Shown here in pieces: positions 20,052-29,177 of a DNA stretch of 64,000 nucleotides (its first letter is position 1; each line of letters opens with the position of its first letter). The notes beneath the pieces were generated by a model. That model worked only from the letters and a program-made list of their open reading frames with translations. It was not told the origin of the DNA and ran no database searches. The stretch is from JAXGPL01 sp040766985 (GTDB taxonomy: Bacteria > Bacillota > Sulfobacillia > JAUYEG01), in the NCBI GenBank assembly GCA_040766985.1, contig JAXGPL010000002.1:1-64000 (forward strand), in the 5' to 3' direction. The translations under genes were made by a program, and so were the position numbers.

Positions 20052-20108
20052 CCGGCCAGGCGGGCGGCGGACGCTGGCAGGCGCCGGCGGAAACCGACCG
20101 TGGCACGC

Positions 20109-20738
20109 TTACGTAGTCTCTTGCGACCACATCGCGCGGGCAGCCGCGAGGTCCCCCGGCGAGTTGATGTTGAAGAATAGTCGTCCGGTGTCGCCGAACC
20201 GGCGGTACCCGTCCTCCGGGAGGTACCTCACTCGTATGTGCGGGAAGATGTCGGCGACCCGCCGGTTCCCTGCGGCAAGCTGCCGGCGCATCGGCTCCCT
20301 ACATGCGGCCGTGTATGCTGCCAGCAGCGGCTCGAGGTAGCCGTCGTGGGCCGGGACCACGGCGTCAGGGGACTCTGCCCGAAGGATCTCGAGCATATGG
20401 GCCGCCAACTCCGGGGAGAAGAATGGCAGGTCGCAGGCTACGGCGATGATCGTTCCGGTAGTGCTCGCGTCCAGTCCGGCAAGCAACCCGGCAAGCGGGC
20501 CCATCCCGCGGTATTCGGGGGGGTCGCCTGCGATGCGGGCTCCCCAGTGCAGGTACTGTTCCGGGTCGTTGGTCACAATTACCTGTTCGACCGTCACGCG
20601 AGCCAGGCGGTCCAGAAGATGTCGGCCGAGAGGGCGGCCGCCAAAATCGAGCAAAGCTTTGGGCTGTCCGAGCCTGGAACTGAGTCCGCCGGCAAGGAGC
20701 AGGCCGGTTGCGGCGATCCGTTTGCGCGCGTTGGTCAT
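20109..20738 (-). CDS. mobA: Molybdenum cofactor guanylyltransferase
   Basis: A 209-residue nucleotidyltransferase on the minus strand. It has the N-terminal motif GLLLAGGLSSRLGQPKALLDFGG (G-rich loop with R and K) in two parts and the metal-binding aspartate in VACDLPFFSPEL, plus FFNINSPGDL near the end. MobA attaches GMP to molybdopterin to give the bis-MGD cofactor of formate dehydrogenases and similar enzymes. No other moa/moe/mob gene is here. It converges with the NuoL-like gene and diverges from the M48 protease gene. Confidence 0.88.
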   Translation of the reverse strand: MTNARKRIAATGLLLAGGLSSRLGQPKALLDFGGRPLGRHLLDRLARVTVEQVIVTNDPEQYLHWGARIAGDPPEYRGMGPLAGLLAGLDASTTGTIIAVACDLPFFSPELAAHMLEILRAESPDAVVPAHDGYLEPLLAAYTAACREPMRRQLAAGNRRVADIFPHIRVRYLPEDGYRRFGDTGRLFFNINSPGDLAAARAMWSQETT

Positions 20739-20748
20739 GGACTATGAT
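20721..20748 (+). promoter_or_regulatory. Possible sigma-A promoter for the M48 protease gene
   Basis: TATGAT at 20743-20748 is a good -10 element; TTTGCG at 20721-20726 is a weak -35 at 16-bp spacing. It overlaps the start of the divergent mobA gene and lies 52 nt before the protease start. Confidence 0.35.
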
Positions 20749-20799
20749 AGGCCTAAGAGCAGTCTCTGTGTCAAACGGCTGATCAGGGGAGTGGGTTCA

Positions 20800-22215
20800 T
20801 TGTACTGTCCAAGGTGCGGCACCCTTGGTGCCGAGGGGGCTCTGTTCTGTCACGTCTGTGGCACCCGGCTGCCCGAGGCCCCGTCGCCTGCCGCCGGCCG
20901 GCCGGGGGAACCGTTCGGGGCAGAATCTGAGGCCAAGCCCGGGCGAAAGAAGATCTACCCGCAAGCGCTTGACGCCGACCAATACGCCCATCCTCTCGAC
21001 AAACAGAGCCTCGAAGGGGTCGCCCGCTTCGGACCCGTGGTGGCCGTGTCGCGGGCGATCATGAAGTACTGGGACGAACCCATGATCAAGGGGCAACTGC
21101 TTGGAGGCACGGTCAAGGTTGGTCCAGGCCAGTTCGACGAGATTCACTCGATCGTGACCGACTGCGCCGCGATCCTTAATATGGAAGTGCCGGACGTCTT
21201 CATCAAGCATGACCCCACATTCAACGCCATGACCCTCGGTGTCGAAAGGCCGCTGGTCATCCTCCACTCATCGGTCGTCGAAGCGTTTTCGCCGGACGAG
21301 TTGAGCTACATCATCGGCCACGAGATGGGCCACATCAAGTCCCAGCACGTCTTGTACCTGAGTGCGGCATACCTGCTCACGATGGGTGCGCGGGGCCTGA
21401 TGGACAGGTTGTTCGGGATCGGCTCGCTGATCGTCATCCCGGCCATGCACGCATTACAGGCCTGGATGCGCAAGGCCGAACTGACGGCCGATAGGGCCGG
21501 CCTGATCTGCACCCAGGACCTCGACCTCTCGCGCAGATCCTTGATCAAGCTGGCGGTCGGCTCGGGTGCCCTTTTCGAGCGGCTGAACGTCGATGAATAC
21601 CTTCGCCAGGCGGACCGGGCGAGCCGCGACGAATACGGAAAGGTCAGCGAGTTTTTCCAGACCCACCCGCACATCGCCAACCGGGTCAGAGAGCTGAAGT
21701 ACTTTTGTGAGTCCACGGTCTATGCGGCGCTCCTCGGCACTGCGCCCCAGCAGTCGGCGCTGCAACTCGAACACCTTGCCCAGGAGGCTGTCGACAGGGG
21801 CAAGGAACTGGTCAACCGCATCGGCAGCACCGTGGGCGGTTTTCTGAGCGCGCGCAGTACGCTCGAACGGGCTCTCGCGGAGTTCGATCGCGTCGTTACG
21901 AGGTACCCGGAAACCGAGGCGGCCCGCCAGGCCCTTTACTATAAGGGCCTCGCCCACCTCAACCTTCGCCAGGGGCTTGAGGCGGCGAAGTCGTTTCAGA
22001 CGTTCGTCCATCACCATCCGCTGCATGAACTCACCCCTGAGGCCCATTGGGGCCTGGCCCTGGCCTTCGAGAGGCTGCTTTCAGACAAGGATTCGGCGAC
22101 GGCCGAGTACCGGCAGATCCTGAGCGAGTTCCCCGAGTCTGCCCGCGCAACGCAAGCCAGGGATGCTCTAAAGCGGCTCGGTGTGGTCATCCCCGACGCA
22201 GAAGCAGGCGTGTAG
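20800..22215 (+). CDS. M48-family zinc metalloprotease with zinc ribbon and TPR-like tail
   Basis: About 471 residues. Order: an N-terminal zinc ribbon (CPRCG and CHVCG, residues 3-26); the M48 peptidase core with HEMGH (about residues 174-178), its third zinc ligand in KAELTADRAGL (about 228) and hydrophobic segments between (YLSAAYLLTMGARGL, SLIVIPAMHAL); then a C-terminal helical region like tetratricopeptide repeats (RSTLERALAEFDRVVTRYPE, EYRQILSEFPES). TTG 20800 fits AGGGGAG eight bases upstream; GTG 20791 is the alternative. M48 enzymes are usually membrane quality-control proteases; the target here is unknown. Confidence 0.82.
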   Translation: MYCPRCGTLGAEGALFCHVCGTRLPEAPSPAAGRPGEPFGAESEAKPGRKKIYPQALDADQYAHPLDKQSLEGVARFGPVVAVSRAIMKYWDEPMIKGQLLGGTVKVGPGQFDEIHSIVTDCAAILNMEVPDVFIKHDPTFNAMTLGVERPLVILHSSVVEAFSPDELSYIIGHEMGHIKSQHVLYLSAAYLLTMGARGLMDRLFGIGSLIVIPAMHALQAWMRKAELTADRAGLICTQDLDLSRRSLIKLAVGSGALFERLNVDEYLRQADRASRDEYGKVSEFFQTHPHIANRVRELKYFCESTVYAALLGTAPQQSALQLEHLAQEAVDRGKELVNRIGSTVGGFLSARSTLERALAEFDRVVTRYPETEAARQALYYKGLAHLNLRQGLEAAKSFQTFVHHHPLHELTPEAHWGLALAFERLLSDKDSATAEYRQILSEFPESARATQARDALKRLGVVIPDAEAGV

Positions 22216-22298
22216 CACCGCGGAAACCGCGAGGCGCCGCCCTGCCGGTACCCCTCTCTCGGGGCGCCGCCCGCGCCAGAACCCACAGGAGCCTTTGG

Positions 22299-22340
22299 AG
22301 ACCTCCGCCACCTCCTGGCGGGGGTCTGTCTTTGCCCTTC
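22299..22340 (+). terminator. Terminator after the M48 gene
   Basis: An 11-bp stem AGACCTCCGCC (22299-22309) / GGCGGGGGTCT (22317-22327) with one T-G wobble and a 7-nt loop, followed by a pyrimidine-rich, T-rich stretch. A smaller hairpin CGCGG-AAA-CCGCG lies at 22219-22231. Confidence 0.55.
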
Positions 22341-22372
22341 CGTTCTTTTCAGGCGTGTTGGCCGTTTCGTCC

Positions 22373-22401
22373 TTGCGCTGAGTGGAGGGCGAGTGTAGAA
22401 T
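22373..22401 (+). promoter_or_regulatory. Candidate sigma-A promoter of the dcw cluster
   Basis: TTGCGC (22373-22378), 17-nt spacer, TAGAAT (22396-22401). The -10 matches five of six consensus bases, the -35 is weaker. It lies 43 nt before the proposed mraZ start and after the terminator of the upstream gene. Confidence 0.55.
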
Positions 22402-22444
22402 CTGGGTAAGAAGTGGGGCCAAGTGGTGACATGTGGGGGAGATC

Positions 22445-22894
22445 GTGATCGGAGACGCGGGGTTTCTCGGCGAATACGAGCATGCCCTTGACGACAAGGG
22501 TCGGCTGACCGTGCCGAGCAAATTCCGCGAAGGGCTCGGTGACCCCTTCATCGTGACCCGCGGCCTTGACGGTTGCCTCTTTGCGTACCCTGCCGCGACC
22601 TGGCAGCAGATTGCAGGCAAGCTCGATTCGCTTCCCTTCACCGCATCGGTGCCGCGGGCGTTTACGAGGCTGTTTTTCAGCGGAGCCGTCGAGGCGACGC
22701 TCGACCGGCAGGGAAGAGTCATCGTCCCGCCGGGCCTTCGCCGTCACGCGGGCCTGGAGAAGGACGCTGTGGTAATCGGGGTTTCAAGCCGGGTCGAGAT
22801 CTGGAGCCGTGAACGCTGGAACGTTTTCCGCGAACGCGCGGAAGGCGAGTACCAGACTCTCTCTGAGGAGTTGTTCCAAACCCGAGGTGACTGA
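22445..22894 (+). CDS. mraZ: Transcriptional regulator MraZ
   Basis: About 149 residues with two AbrB/SpoVT-like MraZ repeats: FLGEYEHALDDKGRLTVPSKFRE and the second half VEATLDRQGRVIVPPGLRRHAG. Known: MraZ is the first gene of the division and cell wall cluster and binds repeats in its own promoter. GTG 22445 gives a protein close to family length; GTG 22433 is the alternative with four extra residues. It overlaps rsmH by 8 nt. Confidence 0.92.
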   Translation: MIGDAGFLGEYEHALDDKGRLTVPSKFREGLGDPFIVTRGLDGCLFAYPAATWQQIAGKLDSLPFTASVPRAFTRLFFSGAVEATLDRQGRVIVPPGLRRHAGLEKDAVVIGVSSRVEIWSRERWNVFRERAEGEYQTLSEELFQTRGD

Positions 22895-23843
22895 CGCCGC
22901 CGGGAGCGCACCGCACCAGCCGGTGATGGTCGAGGAGGTGCTCGCCCACCTCCGGATGACGCCTTGCCGGTTCATTGTGGATGCGACCCTCGGGGCGGGC
23001 GGCCACTCCGCGGCGATCCTGGCCGCTTTCCCGGAGGCCGGCGTGCTGGGGATCGATCAGGACCCGGATGCGCTTGCAGAAGCCTCCGCAAGGCTTGACG
23101 CCTTTGCGGCGGGCCGGGTGCGGATCGTGCGGGGCAACTTCAGGGAGTTGCGCTCGATCCTTGACGAGGCCGGCATCGAGACCGTCGATGGGTTGTTGCT
23201 GGATCTCGGGGTATCGTCCATGCAGTTTGACCGGGCCGTCCGGGGCTTTTCCTACTCTGCGTCGGAAGCCCCGTTGGATATGAGGATGGATCCGGCTCAG
23301 GACCTGACAGCGGCGGGTTTGCTCAACCAGGCCAGGGAAAGGGAACTGAGCCGGATCATCCGAGAATACGGCGAGGAGCGTTGGGCCAGCAGGATTGCGT
23401 CGTTCATCGTTGCGGCTCGGCAGCGGCGGCCCTTGGCGACCACCGGTGATCTCGTGGACGTAATCCGCGCGGCGATTCCGGCGGCAGCGCGCCGCACCGG
23501 GGGGCATCCTGCGCGGCGTACGTTTCAGGCATTACGTATCGCAGTCAACGACGAGTTGGGATCGCTCGAGCGGGCCTTGCCGCAGGCGGCGGAGGCGTTG
23601 GCCCCCGGCGGCAGGCTGATCGTCATCAGCTTTCACTCGCTCGAGGACCGCATCGTCAAGGCCGGTTTCCGCGAACTTGCCGCGGGTGGCCGGTACGAGG
23701 TGCTTACCCGCAAACCGGTGTCGCCGGGCCGGGCTGAACAGGACGTCAACCCTCGCTCGCGGAGCGCGAAGCTCCGGGTCCTGGCGCGATCCAACGGATC
23801 GCAGGGGTCGGGGCCGGGCCCGGGTCCAGGTTCTTCGGTTTAG
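22887..23843 (+). CDS. rsmH: 16S rRNA (cytosine(1402)-N4)-methyltransferase
   Basis: About 318 residues. Motifs: HQPVMVEEVLAHL, the SAM-binding DATLGAGGHSAAIL and GIDQDPDALAEA, LLLDLGVSSMQFD, then RRTFQALRIAVNDELG and FHSLEDRIVK. RsmH methylates C1402 of 16S rRNA and normally sits second in the cluster (old name mraW). The GTG start inside the end of mraZ indicates coupling. The C-terminus ends in a short Gly-Pro tail. Confidence 0.93.
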   Translation: MTDAAGSAPHQPVMVEEVLAHLRMTPCRFIVDATLGAGGHSAAILAAFPEAGVLGIDQDPDALAEASARLDAFAAGRVRIVRGNFRELRSILDEAGIETVDGLLLDLGVSSMQFDRAVRGFSYSASEAPLDMRMDPAQDLTAAGLLNQARERELSRIIREYGEERWASRIASFIVAARQRRPLATTGDLVDVIRAAIPAAARRTGGHPARRTFQALRIAVNDELGSLERALPQAAEALAPGGRLIVISFHSLEDRIVKAGFRELAAGGRYEVLTRKPVSPGRAEQDVNPRSRSAKLRVLARSNGSQGSGPGPGPGSSV

Positions 23844-23858
23844 GGAAGGAGAATACAC

Positions 23859-24377
23859 ATGCTAGCAGCCAGGGAACTCATGGTCGCGGAGTCGCCCGCG
23901 GAATCGACCAGACGGCGAGCGGTAGGGAGGGCGCCGCGCCAGGAAAGCGCCAGGCTCAGCCGGACGGCGTGCCTTGGCCTGCTGGTATTGGCGGTAATGT
24001 GTGCGTTCTTAGTTGCTTACCGGCATACGGCTTTGACCCAGATGGGGTACCGTGCCGAACAGCTTGCCGCGCAGTTGGCCGTCTTGCAGAAGGAGAACGG
24101 GGAGCGCGAGGTGCGCGTTGCGCAGCTCGGTGCTCTGGGCAGGGTGGAGGAACTGGCTACGGTCCGGGTCGGGATGGTCCGGCCCAGCGGGTCGGTGACT
24201 ATCGCCAGCCTGGGCCGCTCGGGCGGAACCGTGGTCGCGGACGGTTGGGGGGCCGAGTTGGGGGCCGGGACGGCCGCGGCTGAGGGTCCGGCGGCGGGCG
24301 GCATCTTCGGTAGGGTCTGGGATCTTCTCAGACGGTTGGCCCGCAACACAGTCGAAGCGGCACGGTCAGGCAGCTAG
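23859..24377 (+). CDS. FtsL-like septum formation protein
   Basis: A 172-residue bitopic protein: basic cytoplasmic N-terminus, one membrane helix (CLGLLVLAVMCAFLVAY, about residues 45-61), then a short coiled-coil/leucine-zipper (AEQLAAQLAVLQKENGEREVRVAQL), the FtsL/DivIC layout. Position between rsmH and the penicillin-binding protein supports FtsL. The C-terminal about 60 residues are longer than usual and rich in Gly and Ala. It probably recruits the septal synthase. Confidence 0.78.
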   Translation: MLAARELMVAESPAESTRRRAVGRAPRQESARLSRTACLGLLVLAVMCAFLVAYRHTALTQMGYRAEQLAAQLAVLQKENGEREVRVAQLGALGRVEELATVRVGMVRPSGSVTIASLGRSGGTVVADGWGAELGAGTAAAEGPAAGGIFGRVWDLLRRLARNTVEAARSGS

Positions 24378-24401
24378 GCCCCGCGACCCGGGGGGAGACG
24401 A

Positions 24402-26102
24402 TTGCAGCTTTCATATGGCATGCTCCAGCGCCGGCGCGCTGGTTACTTCTTCACAGTAGCCGTCCTGATCTTCATCGCTCTGGTCTTTCGGCTGGCCTGG
24501 CTTCAGTTCGTGCGGGGTCCCGAGCTCCGTGAGCGCGCGCTTGACGTACGACTCCGGGACGTCCCGGTCGAGGCCAAGCGCGGGACGATCTACGACCGGC
24601 AAGGCCGCGAACTCGCGGTCAGCATCGATGTCGATTCTGTGTTCGCCATTCCGGGCCAGGTGACCGACAAGCCCGGTACCGCAGCCGAACTCGCCCGGAT
24701 CCTCGGCCTTGACAAGGCCTGGGTGCTCGACCGTCTGCAGCGCGAGGAGTCCTTCACCTGGATCAAGCGCAAGATCGACGCCGCGCAGGCGGCAGAGATC
24801 CGGGAAAGCCGTCTCCGCGGCATCAACCTGACCCAGGAGAGCAAGCGGGTCTATCCCAAGAACAAACTGGCCTGTCACATCATCGGGTTCGCCGGTATTG
24901 ACAGCCAGGGGCTCGAAGGAATCGAATACCAGTACGACGCGAAGCTTCGCGGCGTGCCGGGGTGGATTTCCATCGAGTACGACGCACGGGGCCAGGAGAT
25001 ACCGCAGGCCGTCCACAGGTTCTTCGCGCCGACCGACGGGCTGTCATTGGTCCTGACCATCGACGAAACCATCCAGTACATTTGCGAGCGCGAACTCGAG
25101 CGGGTGGTGGTCGAGCACGGGGCCAAGGGCGGCTGCATCATCGCCATGGACCCGCGCAACGGCGAGGTTCTCGCCCTTGCGAATTACCCCTTCTACGACC
25201 CCAACAACTACCAGGATTACCCGGTCGATTTCCGCCGCAACGGAAGCGTTGTGGATACCTACTCCCCGGGGTCGACGTTTAAGCCGGTGACTTCGGCAGC
25301 GGCCCTGGAAGAGCAGGCGGTTTCGTGGAACGACACGTTTTTCTGCGGCGGCAGCCTGATCGTGTCCGGACGTCGGATCAGTTGCCACCAAAGCAGGGGA
25401 CACGGCAGCCAGACCCTGCTTCAGGTTCTGGAGAACTCGTGCAACGTCGGGTTCATGAACATCGCCAGCCGCCTTGGGATCCCGAAGTTCTACCACTACG
25501 TGGAGGCCTTCGGGCTGACCAACAAGACCGGGATCGACCTGCCCGGCGAATCGGCAGGCTTGATCATCCCGGAGAGCAAGGCCACGCCGCTTGACCTGGC
25601 CGTGATGTCCTTCGGGCAGAGCCTGACCGTCACTCCCCTTCAACTCGTGACGGCAATCTCGGCGATCGCCAACGGCGGGACCCTCTACCAACCGCACATC
25701 GCCAAAGAACTGCGCACGGCCGACGGGCGTATCGTTGAAACCTTCACCTCCAAGGTCGAGACATCCGTCATTGCGTCGAAGACCGCGGCCGAGCTCAACC
25801 GGGCGCTGCAATCGGTCGTCGAAAACGGTACCGGCCGGACCGTCTACATGGCGGGCTATGAGTTGGCCGGCAAGACCGGCACCGCGCAGAAGATCGTGGA
25901 CGGGAGGATTTCGCCCGATCTCTTTGTCTCGTCGTTCATCGGGTTTGGTCCGACCCGCGACCCGCAGCTGTGCCTGTTGGTGGTAGTCGACGAGCCGACC
26001 GGACAGCACTACGGGAGCCAGGTCGCAGGGCCGATTTTCAAGACAATCATGCATGATGTGTACCGGTACCTCGGCATCCCCGTTGTTGCCGGCGAGGACT
26101 AA
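24402..26102 (+). CDS. Class B penicillin-binding protein (FtsI/SpoVD family)
   Basis: A 566-residue transpeptidase with a single N-terminal membrane helix, the dimerisation domain (AKRGTIYDRQGRELAVS) and the penicillin-binding domain. Catalytic motifs are present: SPGSTFK (SxxK, about residue 290), SCN (about 347) and KTGTA (about 490). No PASTA domain follows, unlike many Firmicute FtsI/SpoVD proteins. It should crosslink septal (or spore) peptidoglycan together with FtsW. TTG 24402 has GGGGGGAG upstream; ATG 24420 is a possible alternative. Confidence 0.88.
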   Translation: MQLSYGMLQRRRAGYFFTVAVLIFIALVFRLAWLQFVRGPELRERALDVRLRDVPVEAKRGTIYDRQGRELAVSIDVDSVFAIPGQVTDKPGTAAELARILGLDKAWVLDRLQREESFTWIKRKIDAAQAAEIRESRLRGINLTQESKRVYPKNKLACHIIGFAGIDSQGLEGIEYQYDAKLRGVPGWISIEYDARGQEIPQAVHRFFAPTDGLSLVLTIDETIQYICERELERVVVEHGAKGGCIIAMDPRNGEVLALANYPFYDPNNYQDYPVDFRRNGSVVDTYSPGSTFKPVTSAAALEEQAVSWNDTFFCGGSLIVSGRRISCHQSRGHGSQTLLQVLENSCNVGFMNIASRLGIPKFYHYVEAFGLTNKTGIDLPGESAGLIIPESKATPLDLAVMSFGQSLTVTPLQLVTAISAIANGGTLYQPHIAKELRTADGRIVETFTSKVETSVIASKTAAELNRALQSVVENGTGRTVYMAGYELAGKTGTAQKIVDGRISPDLFVSSFIGFGPTRDPQLCLLVVVDEPTGQHYGSQVAGPIFKTIMHDVYRYLGIPVVAGED

Positions 26103-26151
26103 CCGCAGTTGGGGTCAGGAGCTAGGATATACTCGGTGGTGAGGTGATCGC

Positions 26152-27651
26152 ATGCGGGTCTCCGACCTGTTGCTCGCAACCCCCGGCGCGCGGTTGGCAG
26201 CCGGCGACGCTACGGCGCCGGTTTCCGGGGTGACCTATGACTCGCGGCGCGTGCGCCGGGGTTACGCGTTCTACGCCCTGCCCGGGCTCAAGGTTGACGG
26301 GCACGACTTCGTCCCGGCGGCCATCGCCGGAGGGGCCGCCGCCGTATGCGTGAGCAGGGAAATCCCTGCTCCGGTGCCGCCTGGCGTCGCGGTCCTCGTC
26401 TGCCCCGACACCCGCAGAGCTTTGGCCGACGCGGCAGCGGCCTTCTACGGCCGGCCGTCCACGGGACTCCACCTCACCGGGGTGACCGGCACGAAGGGCA
26501 AGACCACAACGACCCACCTGATCCGGGCGGTCCTGGAGCGGGCGGGGCACCGGACGGGGCTGGTGGGCACGGTTCACAACATCGTTGGGGGCCGGACCGA
26601 GCCGGTCAAGCACACGACTCCCGAAGCGCCCGAATTGCAGGAGCTTTTCGCCCGGATGGTTGACGCGGGGGACACGCATGCCGTCATGGAGGTCTCCTCC
26701 CACGCTCTCGCCCTGCACCGCGTCGGTGCAACCGTCTTTGACGCCGCCTTGCTGACCAACATCGGCCACGACCATCTGGATTTCCACCGGACCGTGGACG
26801 AGTATGTGGACGCCAAGGTGCTGCTGTTTGCCAGCCTCGTGCGGGGGGCCGCGGCGATCGTCAACGCCGATGAACCATACGCCGGAAGGTTCCGTGGGGC
26901 CGTTCCCGGCGGGGTCGCGCTCTTGACCTACGGCCTTGGCTCGCGCGCAGAAGTGCGAGCGGAAGACGTCCAGTTGCTCGCGTCCGGGGCCAAGTACCTG
27001 CTTACCACCCCGGTTGGGGCGGCCCGGGTCAACCTCGCCCTGCCGGGGAGATTCAACGTCTACAACTCGCTCGCGGCTGTGGCAGCCGGACTTGCTGCCG
27101 GTGTGGCGCTGCCGGAGATCGTCTTGGCCCTCGAAGGGGTCAGCGGCGTCGCGGGCCGGTTCGAGCGGGTGGACGCAGGTCAGCCGTTCGCGGTAATCGT
27201 CGACTACGCCCACACCCCGGAGAGCCTGGAGAGCGTGATTGACACCGCCCGCGAACTGACCGGGGGCCGCCTTCTGGTCGTGTTTGGCTGCGGGGGCGAC
27301 CGCGACCGCACGCGGCGGCCGACCATGGGCCGGATAGCAGCGGATAAGGCGGACCTGGTGTATATCACGTCGGATAACCCGCGAAGCGAGAACCCGGAAC
27401 GGATCATCGACGACATCGTCGCCGGATTGCCGGCGGACCTATCCCCCTCCCGTTGGTCGCGAAACGCCGACCGAGCCGAAGCGATCAGTCTTGCGGTGCG
27501 GGCGGCGAGGGCAGGGGACGTTGTGCTCATCGCCGGCAAGGGGCACGAGACCTACCAAATCCTCGGTGATACCACTATTCACTTCGACGACCGCGAAGTC
27601 GCCCGGGAAGCCCTGCAGGGGCTTCCGGTAAGGGAGCGCGACCGGCCATGA
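26152..27651 (+). CDS. murE: UDP-MurNAc-tripeptide synthetase (meso-DAP adding)
   Basis: A 499-residue Mur ligase. The ATP loop GVTGTKGKTTTTHLI, the EVSSHALALHRV motif, the C-terminal FGCGGDRDRTRRP, and the DNPRSENP motif that marks meso-diaminopimelate specificity are all visible. It adds meso-DAP to UDP-MurNAc-L-Ala-D-Glu; dapF at the end of this window would supply the substrate. ATG 26152 follows GAGGTGATCGC. The stop overlaps murF as ATGA. Confidence 0.94.
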   Translation: MRVSDLLLATPGARLAAGDATAPVSGVTYDSRRVRRGYAFYALPGLKVDGHDFVPAAIAGGAAAVCVSREIPAPVPPGVAVLVCPDTRRALADAAAAFYGRPSTGLHLTGVTGTKGKTTTTHLIRAVLERAGHRTGLVGTVHNIVGGRTEPVKHTTPEAPELQELFARMVDAGDTHAVMEVSSHALALHRVGATVFDAALLTNIGHDHLDFHRTVDEYVDAKVLLFASLVRGAAAIVNADEPYAGRFRGAVPGGVALLTYGLGSRAEVRAEDVQLLASGAKYLLTTPVGAARVNLALPGRFNVYNSLAAVAAGLAAGVALPEIVLALEGVSGVAGRFERVDAGQPFAVIVDYAHTPESLESVIDTARELTGGRLLVVFGCGGDRDRTRRPTMGRIAADKADLVYITSDNPRSENPERIIDDIVAGLPADLSPSRWSRNADRAEAISLAVRAARAGDVVLIAGKGHETYQILGDTTIHFDDREVAREALQGLPVRERDRP

Positions 27652-29177
27652 CTCCATGTCCATCCGGCTCAATCCGCAGAGCAGGGCGGGTGCCGCCGGC
27701 CTATGTCGCCGGGAAGGCCGCCGAGATCATGGGCGGCAGGGTGGTATGGGGCGACCCCGAGGCGAGCTTCGCCGGGGCGGCCTTCGACAGCCGTATGGCG
27801 GGCCCGGGCGAGCTGTTCATTGCCATCAAGGGCGAGCGGACCGACGGCCACCTCTACCTTGCTGACGCAGCCGCGGCGGGCGCGACGTGTTTTCTGGTCG
27901 GCCGCTGGGACGACAAAGTCGCAGGACCGCTGCTGCAGATGCCCGACGCGGCCCGGCGACGCGCGGCGATCCTTGCGCCAGACCCGGTCCTGGCCGCAGG
28001 CAAGCTCGCCAGTCACCATCGCCGCCGCTACGACCTCCCGGTGATTGCGATCAGCGGCAGCGTCGGCAAGACCACGGCCAAGGACATGGCCGCTCATATC
28101 CTGGAGTCGCGGTTTGACCTGCTGGCGAGCGAGGGCAACCTCAACAGCGACGTCAGCCTGCCCGTGGTGCTCCTGCGGATGGACGAGGCGCACGAGTGCG
28201 CCGTGCTTGAGATGGCCACGCGCGGCCACGGCCAGTTGGCGTACCTGGCCGACCTGGCATTACCGGCCGTCGGGGTCGTGACGATCGTAGCCCCGGTTCA
28301 CGTTGAAACCCTCGGCTCAGTCGCCGGCGTCGCCCAGGCCAAGGCCGAGCTCCTGCGCGCCCTCCCGGCGGATGGGATCGGCGTCTACAACGCCGACTCC
28401 ACCGCCCTCGTCGCCGACCTAGCCCGGGGTGGAGTCGATGCGCAGTTGGTGAGCTTCGGTTTCGGGAACGGCGCGGACGTGAGGGCGGGGGACGCCACGA
28501 CCGTCTTCTCACGGGCGGGGGACAGGGTTACCGCCGGCCTCTCCTTCTCCGTGACCTCCCGGCCCGGCCGGGCGGCGGAGCGCCTCGGCCTCAAGCCCGG
28601 CCACAGCCTCCGGGTTACCGTGCCGTATCCCGGCAGGCACAATGTCACCAACGTGCTTGCATCGGCGATGTGCGCCGCGGCCGTCGGGATGCCGCTCGAA
28701 GAAGGCCTGGAGGCCCTGGCCGGATTCGAGCCCAAGAGCGCAATGCGCCTTGCGATCTCGGTCGTCGGCGGGCGGGTCCTCATTGACGACGCCTATAACG
28801 CCAACCTGCTATCGATGACCGGCGCTCTGGAGGTCCTCGGCGGGGTTGCGGGGAGCGGGCGGAAGGCGGCGGTGCTTGCCGATATGCTCGAGCTTGGCCC
28901 TTTGGAGGCTGAAACGCACCGCGAACTCGGCCGCATTGCCGCCCGCTCGGGATTGGAGCTTCTTGCCTGCGTGGGGCCTGCGTCCCGTGTCACGGCCGAT
29001 TCCGCAGTCGCGGAGGGCATGGCCCCGGAGGGAGTCCTCTGGACGATGAACAGTAACGAAGCTGCGGAGTGGATCGCGGAGCGCGCCCTGTCCGGAGACG
29101 CCGTACTGGTCAAAGGCTCGCGCGGCATGGCGATGGAAGAGGTGGTCGCAGAACTGCGCCGGAGGTGGGGCGGTTGA
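27648..29177 (+). CDS. murF: UDP-MurNAc-tripeptide:D-Ala-D-Ala ligase
   Basis: A 509-residue Mur ligase with the ATP loop ISGSVGKTTAKDMAA, the N-terminal AFDSRMAGPGELFIAIKGER, the VPYPGRHNVTNVLAS core and IDDAYNANLLSMTGAL near the C-terminus. It adds D-Ala-D-Ala to finish the pentapeptide. The usual TNIG-x-AH sequence reads TIVAPVHVE here, a mild deviation. The stop overlaps mraY as TTGA. Confidence 0.92.
   Translation: MTPCPSGSIRRAGRVPPAYVAGKAAEIMGGRVVWGDPEASFAGAAFDSRMAGPGELFIAIKGERTDGHLYLADAAAAGATCFLVGRWDDKVAGPLLQMPDAARRRAAILAPDPVLAAGKLASHHRRRYDLPVIAISGSVGKTTAKDMAAHILESRFDLLASEGNLNSDVSLPVVLLRMDEAHECAVLEMATRGHGQLAYLADLALPAVGVVTIVAPVHVETLGSVAGVAQAKAELLRALPADGIGVYNADSTALVADLARGGVDAQLVSFGFGNGADVRAGDATTVFSRAGDRVTAGLSFSVTSRPGRAAERLGLKPGHSLRVTVPYPGRHNVTNVLASAMCAAAVGMPLEEGLEALAGFEPKSAMRLAISVVGGRVLIDDAYNANLLSMTGALEVLGGVAGSGRKAAVLADMLELGPLEAETHRELGRIAARSGLELLACVGPASRVTADSAVAEGMAPEGVLWTMNSNEAAEWIAERALSGDAVLVKGSRGMAMEEVVAELRRRWGG

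Noticed and set aside
25044..26054. 336-codon minus-strand frame opposite the penicillin-binding protein
   Set aside because: Shadow of an intact gene with catalytic motifs on the plus strand.
26109..26137. Promoter before murE (TTGGGG and TATACT)
   Set aside because: Spacing is only 13 bp, too short for a sigma-A promoter.
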